Position numbers and translations under genes: made by a program
Virus record (IMG/VR): IMGVR_UViG_3300021420_000065
Coordinates: 1-44,344 of that record
Source of the DNA: a virus
DNA: 44,344 nt
Strand: one strand, 5' to 3'
In this document: positions 16,757 to 23,551 of the stretch, in pieces
Numbering within the stretch: position 1 is the first letter of the stretch
Layout: each line of letters opens with the position of its first letter
The notes under the pieces: model-generated
Databases searched by the model: none
The model's input: the letters and a program-made list of their open reading frames with translations, nothing else
What the model was told of the DNA's origin: nothing

Positions 16757-17353
16757 TCATTCATTCTTAATGCTTTGAAGAGACTCAGCACAAACTGGTA
16801 ACTGTTCTAGTACCTTCGTTTCGCCTGTTTCGTTGGCAGATTCGTAATTGGTTTCGGTCGAATTGTCTGCTTCGATTGACATACTCACAGCGATATTTCC
16901 ACTCCTAAGTCGTTTAATTCTGTCATTTGATGCACCGACAATCACCATTACTGGACCGTTGCCGAAGGGATTGGTTGGAGCTGCCTTATCGTCTCCGAAG
17001 CTCCTATGCAGCCTCAGCATTGACTCTCTTGCCTTGAATCGAGTGGAGTTATCTGCCACTTCCAATGACTCGCGTATTTCTTGTGGTTTCCCCAACCCAC
17101 TCTCTTCATACGAGACGTTGATTGATTCTGTTTTGGTAGCATCCGTAAGCTCGACCATCTTCATCACAGCCTTATCCAATCCGTAATCGGCCCGCTTTAA
17201 GGCTGTAAGTAGCTGTGGCTCCAATCTCTTAAGGGCCAGAAACACGCCATTCTTGGTCATGCCCTCTTGAGCTGCTATCTCTGGCAATGTCTCGCCTGCC
17301 ACTTTGCGCTTAATGAGTCGCCGATCTCTGGCCTTATTGCTTACGGATGGCAC
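16757..17353 (-). CDS. terS: Putative terminase small subunit
   Basis: 198 residues, GTG start. An N-terminal helix-turn-helix is visible at about residues 11-45 (LIKRKVAGETLPEIAAQEGM, TKNGVFLALKRLEPQLL), followed by helices and an acidic, probably flexible C-terminus. Small terminase subunits usually have such an N-terminal HTH that recognises the packaging start. It lies one short step upstream of terL. The call is by HTH plus position. Confidence 0.6.
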   Translation of the reverse strand: MPSVSNKARDRRLIKRKVAGETLPEIAAQEGMTKNGVFLALKRLEPQLLTALKRADYGLDKAVMKMVELTDATKTESINVSYEESGLGKPQEIRESLEVADNSTRFKARESMLRLHRSFGDDKAAPTNPFGNGPVMVIVGASNDRIKRLRSGNIAVSMSIEADNSTETNYESANETGETKVLEQLPVCAESLQSIKNE

Positions 17354-17354
17354 T

Positions 17355-17555
17355 TCATTCCCCTACCCTGCAATGCGCTATCCCCTCGCTGTCCTGCTCA
17401 CAGCAAATGGTTTGCAAGCTTCCATTCATCCTGATTACGCCGCAATCCAACACAGGCTCAGAGCGAGGATTGTACTTGATTTCTGATCCGCAGCCGGCCA
17501 GCATTATGACCAGCGCCGTGTAAAGAACTCGCCTCTTTGACAAGCCCGCTGCCAT
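17355..17555 (-). CDS. Small lipoprotein
   Basis: 66 residues. MAAGLSKRRVLYTALVIMLAGC is a basic N-terminus, hydrophobic core and lipobox (LAGC), so it should be lipidated at Cys 22. The mature part is ~45 residues with more Cys (LDCGV, ICCEQ, HCRV). Phage-encoded lipoproteins act as outer-membrane spanins or as superinfection blockers. The lysis genes lie elsewhere (33 kb), so exclusion or another moron function is at least as likely. It overlaps the upstream gene by 52 bases. Confidence 0.6.
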   Translation of the reverse strand: MAAGLSKRRVLYTALVIMLAGCGSEIKYNPRSEPVLDCGVIRMNGSLQTICCEQDSEGIAHCRVGE

Positions 17556-18052
17556 GCTCTATTTCGTACTCTTGCGTGTCGCATTGAACTGCCTTTGTCC
17601 TTACCGATTTGCGAATCGGACTGGCGGCGCGTTGCGACCTCACTCGTTTTAACTGCGGCTCGGTGAGCCCCCGCTACATCACTGATGGAATCCCGAGATT
17701 CGGGTTCAGATGGCATCACCACCGTTTCTACTAACTCCAAAGCCGTTGCGCCTAGCAGTTCCGCTTTCAGCGCCGTCAGTACGTTTAATGCCTCAAGCTT
17801 TAGCTGCACGCCTAATCTCGTAATGGCCCATAAATGTTTATGCGGCGCAAATGGCCGGTTCTGGCGTACTCGCAAGATCTCTTGAAACGCGTCCATGCCG
17901 CTGTTGGGCTTTCCCTTGTTGCCCCAATAAGCCTCCAAGCCCACAAGAATCTCTGTATTAGCTGCACGATTCCGTCGAGCAATCGCAGTGATCCTCGCGG
18001 CAGTAAGTCTTGCATTTGGAATTGGCTGCCTGCTTAGGATGGTCTGCGTCAC
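17504..18052 (-). CDS. Hypothetical protein with uncertain start
   Basis: Up to 182 residues. The first ~31 residues overlap, out of frame, the Cys-rich secreted protein upstream. A GTG at about 17944, just after that stop, would give a ~146-residue protein starting GLEAYWGNKGKPNSG. FAPHKHLWAITRLGVQLKLE followed by ALNVLTALKAELLGATALEL is a convincing helical region. The C-terminus is strongly Arg-rich (RHARVRNRAWQRACQRG). Not recognised. Confidence 0.45.
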   Translation of the reverse strand: MTQTILSRQPIPNARLTAARITAIARRNRAANTEILVGLEAYWGNKGKPNSGMDAFQEILRVRQNRPFAPHKHLWAITRLGVQLKLEALNVLTALKAELLGATALELVETVVMPSEPESRDSISDVAGAHRAAVKTSEVATRRQSDSQIGKDKGSSMRHARVRNRAWQRACQRGEFFTRRWS

Positions 18053-18215
18053 ACATATCCGTGGCCTTGTTGCAATCGCAATGGTGGAAGCGCGAGCCTG
18101 AATCCTTAGCTCCGCTGTTATCGCAGTACATCGACTCTTGCGGTGTGGCCGCTACCTGAAACGTGGCCGCAAATAGGACGATTGCCAGAGCCGAGAGGGC
18201 GAAGGTGTATCTCAT
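17958..18215 (-). CDS. Secreted Cys-rich small protein
   Basis: 85 residues. MRYTFALSALAIVLFAATFQ is a signal peptide, cleaved near AATPQ. The mature ~60 residues hold nine Cys in CDC, CKTYC and CDC patterns, which would form disulfides after export or bind metal. The ATG overlaps the upstream TGA (ATGA). Function unknown. It could be a periplasmic inhibitor or host-derived moron. Confidence 0.55.
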   Translation of the reverse strand: MRYTFALSALAIVLFAATFQVAATPQESMYCDNSGAKDSGSRFHHCDCNKATDMCDADHPKQAANSKCKTYCREDHCDCSTESCS

Positions 18216-18370
18216 TGCTTGGCTATAAGCGCTTGGGCCTGGGCTATAAAGGCTTCCGGCGTCAGTGGCGCTTTCTTGAAGTGGTGGATCAGCGCCGCTA
18301 TTCCCTTCTGCACTCCAGGCGCAAGGAATTGGAAAGCCTCGATAGCTGCTTGGACTTCAGCCGGACTCAC
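18212..18370 (-). CDS. 52-residue helical microprotein
   Basis: GTG at 18370 overlaps the stop of the membrane protein upstream (GTGA), and its TGA overlaps the next ATG (ATGA). The product MSPAEVQAAIEAFQFLAPGV...LTPEAFIAQAQALIAKQ is two amphipathic helices with no membrane segment. Tight overlaps at both ends argue it is translated. Role unknown. Confidence 0.5.
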   Translation of the reverse strand: MSPAEVQAAIEAFQFLAPGVQKGIAALIHHFKKAPLTPEAFIAQAQALIAKQ

Positions 18371-19053
18371 TGAAGCTGATATCCTTCGGCCACAAGCTGC
18401 GCCGATAGCATGTGTAGTTCAGCCGCAGTTGCCAGCGTGGGAGCAATAGCTGGTGCTGGCTGCGAGGTCCCACCAAACTGAGTAAGTGCCGCATTTACAG
18501 CCAAGGTTACAGCCGTCGCCACAATCTGAATCTTGGTTTGAGCTGAAGGGCTCAGGATGCGCAACTGCGCAAGCTCCGCTGAATTGGTTAGCCCCGATCC
18601 GAAAGAGGTAATACATCCTGCAATCTTGGCCTTATTCCCGCCAGTCGTGCCGATACAGGTATTGAGCTGTCCATCGAGTGTCTGACCGAGCGTTACCCAG
18701 TGATTCACGATAGCCGCATCTGCCGGCGACAAGGCAGGCTCATCGGCCTGAGCTACATTCAGAATTCCCGCAAAGACCTGGCTGAACTTCTGCGCTGATT
18801 GCGTCGCCGAGCACCCCATAACAGATAAACCAAGAAACGAGACCGCCAAGAACGCACCCATGATCTTGCCAGCCGTAGCAGGCACGCTCAGCTTGCCATT
18901 GGCCCAATGCAGGATAGATCCCCACACCGCAAGACCAACCATTGCGTAGAGCGGATTATGGGCAAAGAAAGCCTGAACGCTCGGATCGAGGAAAGCCACA
19001 GCGACTACAGCTAAGTGCAGAACGTAACCTTTCGAGTTCCAAAGAAAGCTCAT
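18367..19053 (-). CDS. Membrane protein of unknown function
   Basis: 228 residues. Two or three hydrophobic segments occupy the first ~80 residues (VLHLAVVAVAFL, YAMVGLAVWGSILHW, MGAFLAVSFLGLSVMG). A Cys right after the third segment (VMGCSA) resembles a lipobox but lies too far from the N-terminus for a normal lipoprotein. The rest is a long Ala/Thr/Gln-rich soluble part. AAAGGAG lies 6 bases before the ATG. Holin-like topology is possible, but a better lysis cassette exists at 33 kb. Confidence 0.5.
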   Translation of the reverse strand: MSFLWNSKGYVLHLAVVAVAFLDPSVQAFFAHNPLYAMVGLAVWGSILHWANGKLSVPATAGKIMGAFLAVSFLGLSVMGCSATQSAQKFSQVFAGILNVAQADEPALSPADAAIVNHWVTLGQTLDGQLNTCIGTTGGNKAKIAGCITSFGSGLTNSAELAQLRILSPSAQTKIQIVATAVTLAVNAALTQFGGTSQPAPAIAPTLATAAELHMLSAQLVAEGYQLQ

Positions 19054-19226
19054 ATTGCTCCTTTATCTGTGTCTAAAAGTCGAAATCCATCTTTCAATCT
19101 TTGGCCGAACTTTCTGGGTGTGTGGCCGCGATAGTTCTCCGATTGGCTTATTGCCTTTTCTTCTTGTGCCTCTGAGTCGTACCAATCTGGATGCCGTAGA
19201 TATTTTTCCTCTGCGTGCTTATTCAC
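19050..19226 (-). CDS. 58-residue charged microprotein
   Basis: GTG at 19226 overlaps the upstream stop (GTGA), and its TGA overlaps the ATG of the membrane protein. MNKHAEEKYLRHPDWYDSEA then a Lys/Arg/Glu-rich remainder with no hydrophobic segment. The two-sided overlap supports it. Function unknown. Confidence 0.5.
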   Translation of the reverse strand: MNKHAEEKYLRHPDWYDSEAQEEKAISQSENYRGHTPRKFGQRLKDGFRLLDTDKGAI

Positions 19227-19420
19227 GATAGTTGCATCACCATGTAGTTTGTCGGCCCTATTGCGTTGCCATCGGCGTCAACCATAAATGGTGCGGGCGA
19301 ACTCTTGGGACGCCATTCCATGCGCTGATTGCGGCTATTGTCCAGTCGGGCGAGCCGGAGGGCCTTGGCTTGTTCTTTCAACTTTTTGCGGGCCTGCTTA
19401 GCGGGATTTTGGGAAAGCAA
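19223..19420 (-). CDS. Small basic hypothetical protein
   Basis: 65 residues with an apparent TTG start at 19420 (an internal ATG at residue 34 is the alternative). The N-terminal half is a Lys/Arg/Ala helix (PAKQARKKLKEQAKALRLAR). It lies directly downstream of the structured stretch at 19464-19542, so it may be affected by that structure. It is coupled to the next gene by GTGA. Confidence 0.4.
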   Translation of the reverse strand: MLSQNPAKQARKKLKEQAKALRLARLDNSRNQRMEWRPKSSPAPFMVDADGNAIGPTNYMVMQLS

Positions 19421-19463
19421 TATCTATCGTCAGCGTCTCAACGCAGAATCCGCTGCGCGTCGG

Positions 19464-19542
19464 CTAGATTCAGAAGGGGCGGGGAGGCGATCCGCCCCTT
19501 ACTCAGTGGCACGGGAAGGAGTGGCCCTTGTTTTGAATCTAG
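19464..19542 (-). ncRNA. Possible three-way-junction RNA structure
   Basis: CTAGATTCA (19534-19542 read on minus) pairs perfectly with TGAATCTAG (19464-19472) to close a 79-base segment. Inside are two hairpins: AAGGGGCGG/CCGCCCCTT, a perfect 9-bp stem with a 9-base loop (19474-19500), and GG(C)CAC/GTGCC with one bulge (19508-19526). It sits in a gene-free gap between a zinc-ribbon gene and a small basic gene. No U-run follows, so a plain intrinsic terminator is unlikely. It could be a cis-regulatory or processed RNA. Based on hand pairing only. Confidence 0.4.
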
Positions 19543-19552
19543 TTGAGTGTAG

Positions 19553-19765
19553 CTATAAGGGAGATGCTGTAGGATGGTCAAGCGAATACCGTATGCGATG
19601 TTGACCTTTTTCTATTCTTAGCTGGTAGGCATCCACTGTCTCTCGTGTGGGGAACTCCTTGGAACAGGCATGGCACCCATAGCGCCTGAGAATGACCCAT
19701 TGACACTTTCTCTTACCGCCAGCAATGGCAGCGGTATCTTCGCTACCGCAGTACGGGCAGCGCAT
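19553..19765 (-). CDS. Zinc-ribbon protein
   Basis: 70 residues. CPYCGSEDT at the N-terminus and YGCHACSKEFPTRETV 28 residues later form a four-Cys ribbon with a KRKCQWV strand between. Such proteins often bind nucleic acid or regulate transcription. Directly downstream of the coiled-coil gene and directly upstream of the structured RNA segment. Confidence 0.55.
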   Translation of the reverse strand: MRCPYCGSEDTAAIAGGKRKCQWVILRRYGCHACSKEFPTRETVDAYQLRIEKGQHRIRYSLDHPTASPL

Positions 19766-19769
19766 GGGC

Positions 19770-20405
19770 TTAAGGATGCTCCTTGGCTTCGGCCTTCTGC
19801 TTCTCCGCTTCGTCGGCCCACTCGTTGAAAATGCTCACATAGCTGAGGAGGTAGGGGTCCACTTGCCCTGATCCAGTTCGGCACAATTCGCTAGCGCATC
19901 TTCGGTACGCATTCGCTTCCGCGCTGGCGATCTGGGCCTCCAAGTCTGCGATGATTTGGGTGTCTGCTTCGTGAGTGTTCCGATAGCACTCCATTGTGGT
20001 TTCCTGAATACCGATCTGCTCGCGCAAGGCGGCGTTGTCGGCTTCGAGGTCCTGATACTGGTCCTGCCATTCTTTGAGTAACCCCTGTAATTCACGGATC
20101 CGTTGTTGCAGCGCCGCATCATGCTCTGTGAGCGCCTGCGGGTCGGCGAGGGAGAGGATGTGCTGCTGCCAGCTTGGAAGCCATGCGATTCCCCGCTCTA
20201 ATGTAATGCCACATGAACACTCAGCGTGTATTAACTGATCGTCCACATCGCGGTCAAATATTGGCCAGTGCTCAGCCGCCTCCCGCGCGAACAGCGCGAG
20301 TGCGGCCCGGTGCTCGGAGGCGGTGTAAGTGCACGGAAGTGGTTTCATCATCTCTCGCGCAACATGGTCTAACGGTCCTTGCATATCGTCTCCAAGTGGA
20401 CTCAT
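19770..20405 (-). CDS. Coiled-coil hypothetical protein
   Basis: 211 residues. HAECSCGITLERGIAWLPSW near residue 60 contains a CxC with a following His and reads like a small folded domain. Residues ~92-165 are a long coiled coil (LQQRIRELQGLLKEWQDQYQ; ADTQIIADLEAQIASAEAN). The C-terminus is highly charged. The ATG overlaps the upstream stop. Function unknown. Confidence 0.5.
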   Translation of the reverse strand: MSPLGDDMQGPLDHVAREMMKPLPCTYTASEHRAALALFAREAAEHWPIFDRDVDDQLIHAECSCGITLERGIAWLPSWQQHILSLADPQALTEHDAALQQRIRELQGLLKEWQDQYQDLEADNAALREQIGIQETTMECYRNTHEADTQIIADLEAQIASAEANAYRRCASELCRTGSGQVDPYLLSYVSIFNEWADEAEKQKAEAKEHP

Positions 20406-20692
20406 TTCTCCTCCCTCGTTTGACCCTTGAGCTGGCCCCCTGATTTATCCCGAGAACCGAGGGACGGGGGTAAACAGGAGGCGATGGCCCGCCATAGACG
20501 TTCCCAATACGTGCCAATGGCAACATTGGATAAGTCACCAAATTCAGCCTTATATGTCGCGGTTGACGCAGCCAGTAACTCCCTTGCCGCTTCCAGGTCC
20601 TTGCGGGCTTGCTCCCTGAACAGGGGAAGATTGGGCACGTCATGAATTTCACGAATCAATCGCGCCAGCGCCGGAAATGCGGGTTCGGTCAC
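20402..20692 (-). CDS. Duplicated-module protein, copy 2
   Basis: 96 residues, GTG start. It shares an N-terminus TEPAFPALAR, a middle QARKDLEAARELLAAST and a C-terminus LGSRDKSGGQLKGQTRE with the 140-residue protein at 20849-21271. At DNA level the C-terminal 55 bases are identical in both. The part between the shared blocks differs completely. GTGA overlap with the zinc microprotein upstream. No known family. Confidence 0.5.
   Translation of the reverse strand: MTEPAFPALARLIREIHDVPNLPLFREQARKDLEAARELLAASTATYKAEFGDLSNVAIGTYWERLWRAIASCLPPSLGSRDKSGGQLKGQTREEK
20410..20464. repeat. 55-bp direct repeat, copy 1
   Basis: Identical over 55 bases to 20872-20926. It encodes the C-terminal LGSRDKSGGQLKGQTRE of two paralogous small proteins, in the same frame in both. 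Confidence 0.9.
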
Positions 20693-20862
20693 GGCTTTGC
20701 CCCTCGCTTTCTAAGCCTGATAATTTCTTTCTTCATTCGCATGGCTGACACAGACTCAAAGCACACACGATTATCCCAAGAACTACTCCCGCAGACCTTA
20801 CAACTTGGGTCTCTGGACGATCCATCGGTCTGATAAACGTGCATTTGTTCACGTTTGCTCAT
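20689..20862 (-). CDS. 57-residue zinc microprotein, duplicated-module copy 2
   Basis: ATG at 20862 lies within the end of the upstream gene, and its TGA overlaps the GTG of the next gene. MSKREQMHVYQTDGSSRDPS is followed by CKVCG, a lone Cys and a Lys/Arg-rich helix ending RKRGAKP. The end-start junction (KP stop, then TEPAFPALAR) is the same as in the module copy upstream. Confidence 0.5.
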   Translation of the reverse strand: MSKREQMHVYQTDGSSRDPSCKVCGSSSWDNRVCFESVSAMRMKKEIIRLRKRGAKP

Positions 20863-21271
20863 TTCCATACGCCTCCCTCGTTTGACCCTTGAGCTGGCCC
20901 CCTGATTTATCCCGAGAACCGAGGGAGCCTTTGTTCAGTGCATCTAGTAGATCGTTTCGGCAGTCTTGCAATACCGCAGCGGCGTGTGGAGCACCGCACT
21001 TCTTAAATTTAGCGGCGCGTTTTGCCCACTTTTCATCGAGCGCACCAATGCGATTTAGCGTGGCCTTTAGATTGCCTCGAAGTGTGCTCGCGGCCAGCAA
21101 CTCCCTTGCATGGTCCAGGTCCTTGCGGGCTTGCTTGACCCAACAGGAATCTTCGTGATTCGGGTACGGGCGTCCTCCGCAATAGCAGCAATCTCCACCG
21201 TTCTCAGGATGACGATGCGTGTTAAGGCTATCGAGTGCTCGCGCCAGCGCCGGAAACGCGGGTTCGGTCAC
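20849..21271 (-). CDS. Duplicated-module protein, copy 1
   Basis: 140 residues from GTG 21271. The paralogue at 20692 begins with the same GTG-ACC-GAA, so I prefer this to the in-frame GTG at 21286. It shares three blocks with copy 2 and adds a CCYCGGRPYPNHEDSC segment (candidate zinc site) and a basic helix (DEKWAKRAAKFKKCG). Function unknown. Confidence 0.5.
   Translation of the reverse strand: MTEPAFPALARALDSLNTHRHPENGGDCCYCGGRPYPNHEDSCWVKQARKDLDHARELLAASTLRGNLKATLNRIGALDEKWAKRAAKFKKCGAPHAAAVLQDCRNDLLDALNKGSLGSRDKSGGQLKGQTREAYGNEQT
20872..20926. repeat. 55-bp direct repeat, copy 2
   Basis: Perfect match to 20410-20464. The matching N-terminal blocks near 20661-20697 and 21240-21276 differ at a single base over 37, so the duplication involved the whole gene. 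Confidence 0.9.
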
Positions 21272-21444
21272 GGCTTCACCGCGCACGGAGCTAGGTTATC
21301 TTCGCGCTGCACAACAAGGCCGTGAATGTGGTTATAGCACCAGCCGCAGACCAGCATTCCGCAATGTGGGCAGCAGATACGGCGCTTACCTTTGGGCATC
21401 TCTTCATGGCAATCCATACAGTGAATCGGCGGTCGTTCGCTCAC
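21268..21444 (-). CDS. 58-residue zinc microprotein, duplicated-module copy 1
   Basis: GTG at 21444 directly follows the upstream TAA. Cys/His-rich: CMDCHEEMPKGKRRICCPHC then CGWCYNHIHG, i.e. CxxC, CCxxC, CxxC and HxH, enough ligands for two zinc ions in a RING/LIM-like cross-brace. Its TGA overlaps the GTG of the next gene. Confidence 0.55.
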   Translation of the reverse strand: MSERPPIHCMDCHEEMPKGKRRICCPHCGMLVCGWCYNHIHGLVVQREDNLAPCAVKP

Positions 21445-21669
21445 TTACTCCTCCTTGCTCGCGGATGGGGAGCGCGGCCCGAATTCGCGCTTAGTGAGTG
21501 GGCGCAACTTTTCTACATTCCAGCAGCAAAAGCCGTCAACTTGCCTGTCGAGCACAACGCCACCCTCAACGTCCGACATGAATCTCACGATTACCGCGTA
21601 TGGCAAGCCACGCACGCGAACTCTTATAGGCTGGCCCACTCTAAACTTTCGCTTGCGAGCTTTCGCCAT
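21445..21669 (-). CDS. Small basic beta-rich hypothetical protein
   Basis: 74 residues. KFRVGQPIRVRVRGLPYAVI and GGVVLDRQVDGFCCW suggest a small SH3-like beta-barrel of the kind found in nucleic-acid or ribosome-associated proteins. The ATG directly follows the upstream TGA. Not recognised further. Confidence 0.45.
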   Translation of the reverse strand: MAKARKRKFRVGQPIRVRVRGLPYAVIVRFMSDVEGGVVLDRQVDGFCCWNVEKLRPLTKREFGPRSPSASKEE

Positions 21670-22167
21670 TCACTTACCCTCCGGGGAGCGCTGGTCCTGA
21701 CTGCGGGCGCGGATGGCTGACGCCTGACAGGTTTGCGTTCCGTCGTAATGCTTCCACAGCCCATCGATAAGTTGCGGGGCATCATGAGTCAGGCGGCAGA
21801 TTGGACATTGCAATTTGCAGCACGCTTCCCTCTCCGCCTGCACCGCTCGCTCGATGGCTGTGGTTGCGTCGGCGGGAGTCAGCCGAAGAATTGCTTCTCG
21901 ATACGTATAGGTCAGCGGTCCATCCGGGACGATATCCGCCGCTGCCGCATACGCCCCACCAACCGCTCGCTCGATAATGGGGAGCAGGGCTGGCTTGAAT
22001 ACGGCGGCGATAGATTCCGCAGCCTTGACTATATCCATAGTCGCCACTTCTTCTTCCTCTTCTTCATCGTAGAGGGTGAGCATCCATTGACAGACAGCGT
22101 GAGCGGCCCTCTCCGCTAGCTTGTCGATCTCGCGGCCTAGTTCTTCCCTTCGCTCAGGGTCGGTCAT
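21670..22167 (-). CDS. Hypothetical protein with acidic tract and zinc-like motif
   Basis: 165 residues. An N-terminal helix is followed by a run of six Glu (YDEEEEEEVAT), another helical part, then CCKLQCPICRLTHDA near residue 115, a CxxxCxxC candidate zinc site. The C-terminus is polar. The ATG overlaps the RusA stop. Function unknown. Confidence 0.45.
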   Translation of the reverse strand: MTDPERREELGREIDKLAERAAHAVCQWMLTLYDEEEEEEVATMDIVKAAESIAAVFKPALLPIIERAVGGAYAAAADIVPDGPLTYTYREAILRLTPADATTAIERAVQAEREACCKLQCPICRLTHDAPQLIDGLWKHYDGTQTCQASAIRARSQDQRSPEGK

Positions 22168-22598
22168 GGCTCAATCCCCTCGGCCAGTGTGGTTACTCTC
22201 ACCCATGTCTTTGCGTTGCTATCGAAGAACTTGCTAACCCACAGTTGGGATACCTGTGAATCGTTCGCATATACGGTTCCCGCCATCGCATCAAGCAGGG
22301 CTCTGGCCAGCTTGTCGAGGTCCGGCTTAGTTACTTTATGCGTCTCCTTTTTCCTGCTTTTAGGACGGCAGAAATAGAAATTGGCCTCAACTCGCACCGG
22401 CCCCTCAATGCAACCTGATTGGAAGGCATCCATCATCGCGGTGTGAGCGTTAGAGGCTACTTCCTGACGCCACGGCTTCAACTCCTTATTCGTGGAAGTC
22501 AGGGTAGGCCGCTTCCAACCTTTAGGCACAAAGGCGCGGATTGAACCCTGCGATTGCGGGATGCCAAGAACATCGAAACAGATAACCGTAGGTGTCAC
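22164..22598 (-). CDS. rusA: RusA-like Holliday-junction resolvase
   Basis: 144 residues from GTG 22598, which overlaps the upstream stop (GTGA). A longer frame to 22655 is unlikely. KVTKPDLDKLARALLDAMAG near residue 90 carries the paired Asp residues of RusA, and YANDSQVSQL adds the third. FYFCRPKSRKK upstream is the typical beta strand plus basic loop. RusA dimers cut four-way DNA junctions. Here it would clear recombination or replication intermediates before packaging, together with the ERF protein. Confidence 0.85.
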   Translation of the reverse strand: MTPTVICFDVLGIPQSQGSIRAFVPKGWKRPTLTSTNKELKPWRQEVASNAHTAMMDAFQSGCIEGPVRVEANFYFCRPKSRKKETHKVTKPDLDKLARALLDAMAGTVYANDSQVSQLWVSKFFDSNAKTWVRVTTLAEGIEP

Positions 22599-22894
22599 GC
22601 GCTTCCCTTCTGCTCGCCCACTCCAACTGTTGGACCGGCTGCCGACTTTTCGCACACGTCCTTGATGAAGCGAATAGCCATCGCCGCCACGTGCATGGCC
22701 TCTTTACGCATCTGTACTACCCTGTGATCATCTGGCTGCCACGCCCGTACCTCATCCCAGAGTTCGTCCAACTCCTCGAAGATAACCGCCCAACCTTCGT
22801 GCGCTGTATTGAATGGTGCGTGCTTGGTTATGGCTTTGTGTAGTGCGTCGTCTAACTCTTCTGCTAGGCGATTACCGATTGTTGGCAGGATCAT
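22595..22894 (-). CDS. MazG-like all-alpha NTP pyrophosphohydrolase-family protein
   Basis: 99 residues from the ATG at 22894, chosen because AAGGAGG is 6 bases upstream. HEGWAVIFEELDELWDEVRA (residues ~33-52) has the EExxE metal-binding helix, and RKEAMHVAAMAIRFIKDV (63-80) is the second helix, where the usual Asp is His. Family members hydrolyse nucleoside triphosphates, so it may act on nucleotide pools. The altered ligand makes activity uncertain. Confidence 0.65.
   Translation of the reverse strand: MILPTIGNRLAEELDDALHKAITKHAPFNTAHEGWAVIFEELDELWDEVRAWQPDDHRVVQMRKEAMHVAAMAIRFIKDVCEKSAAGPTVGVGEQKGSA
22622..22634. promoter_or_regulatory. Palindrome TCCAACTGTTGGA, copy 1
   Basis: A 13-base palindrome (6+1+6) at the 3' end of the MazG-like gene. 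The same 13 bases form the core of a longer 17-base palindrome at 29288-29304. Two identical palindromes in 44 kb could be operators for one phage regulator. Confidence 0.35.
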
Positions 22895-22904
22895 CACTGC
22901 CTCC

Positions 22905-23372
22905 TTAGCCGTTATGGACAACACTTTGGTCAGACATCACAGACGGGGCTGGCTGGGAGCGTTGCGACTCTTCTTCTGGCTCGACGGAGCGGACCCAGGT
23001 AATCAGCATGTCCATGGTCCATAGCCGTGGAGAGTTTCCTTTAACATGCTCATCGAAGATATGCGTGATGACATCGCCGTAATCTTCAATGAGTGTGTGA
23101 GTGATGCTGGCGACACAGCCGCAAGGCATGATAAGGGCCACGAACTTTCGATTTATCCACGGCCATACCTGTGCGACGACTTCATAGTTTTCTTCAGCCT
23201 TCAAATCGACGCCGAGAATCTTGCAGGGCGGAAGATATAGCCGCAGCCCGACTGCCAGACCTGCCATGCCCATGGCGCAACCGTAAAGACCATCTGGAGA
23301 GATCAGGTGTCCGGCCATCGGACGGAGTAGCAGCCTTCCTAGTTCCATCGCTTCGCTAAATCGCATGTTCAA
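22905..23372 (-). CDS. Hypothetical protein
   Basis: 155 residues. A hydrophobic N-terminal half with a possible amphipathic or short membrane segment (YGCAMGMAGLAVGLRLYL), then VAQVWPWINRKFVALI with PCGC, and an acidic C-terminus. GGAGC precedes the ATG. Not recognised. It sits in the DNA-metabolism block. Confidence 0.5.
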   Translation of the reverse strand: MNMRFSEAMELGRLLLRPMAGHLISPDGLYGCAMGMAGLAVGLRLYLPPCKILGVDLKAEENYEVVAQVWPWINRKFVALIMPCGCVASITHTLIEDYGDVITHIFDEHVKGNSPRLWTMDMLITWVRSVEPEEESQRSQPAPSVMSDQSVVHNG

Positions 23373-23551
23373 CGCTCCTTTCGATCAATCGCAACATCTG
23401 AAACTGCGAGCCGGACTTCGCATGAGCCCGCCAGTCTGCGGCTGGCTGTGTCGATGCAGGAATCCAGAGCGACCCGGCGATCCATGTCCAATCCCCGCTC
23501 GAAGGGTGTGAAGATTTCCCACAGCAGCTCGTAAATCTCAGAATGGTTCAT
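23369..23551 (-). CDS. Small hypothetical protein
   Basis: 60 residues, helical N-terminus (SEIYELLWEIFTPFERGLDM) and charged C-terminus. ATGA overlap with the upstream gene and overlap with the next start. Nothing recognisable. Confidence 0.45.
   Translation of the reverse strand: MNHSEIYELLWEIFTPFERGLDMDRRVALDSCIDTASRRLAGSCEVRLAVSDVAIDRKER

Noticed and set aside
16740-16812. 9-bp inverted repeat TACTAGAAC/GTTCTAGTA around the small-terminase stop
   Set aside because: Arms are short and 55 bases apart; it could easily be chance.
20410-20926. 55-bp direct repeats as attachment sites
   Set aside because: Both copies are coding in the same frame at the ends of paralogous genes, and no integrase is visible.
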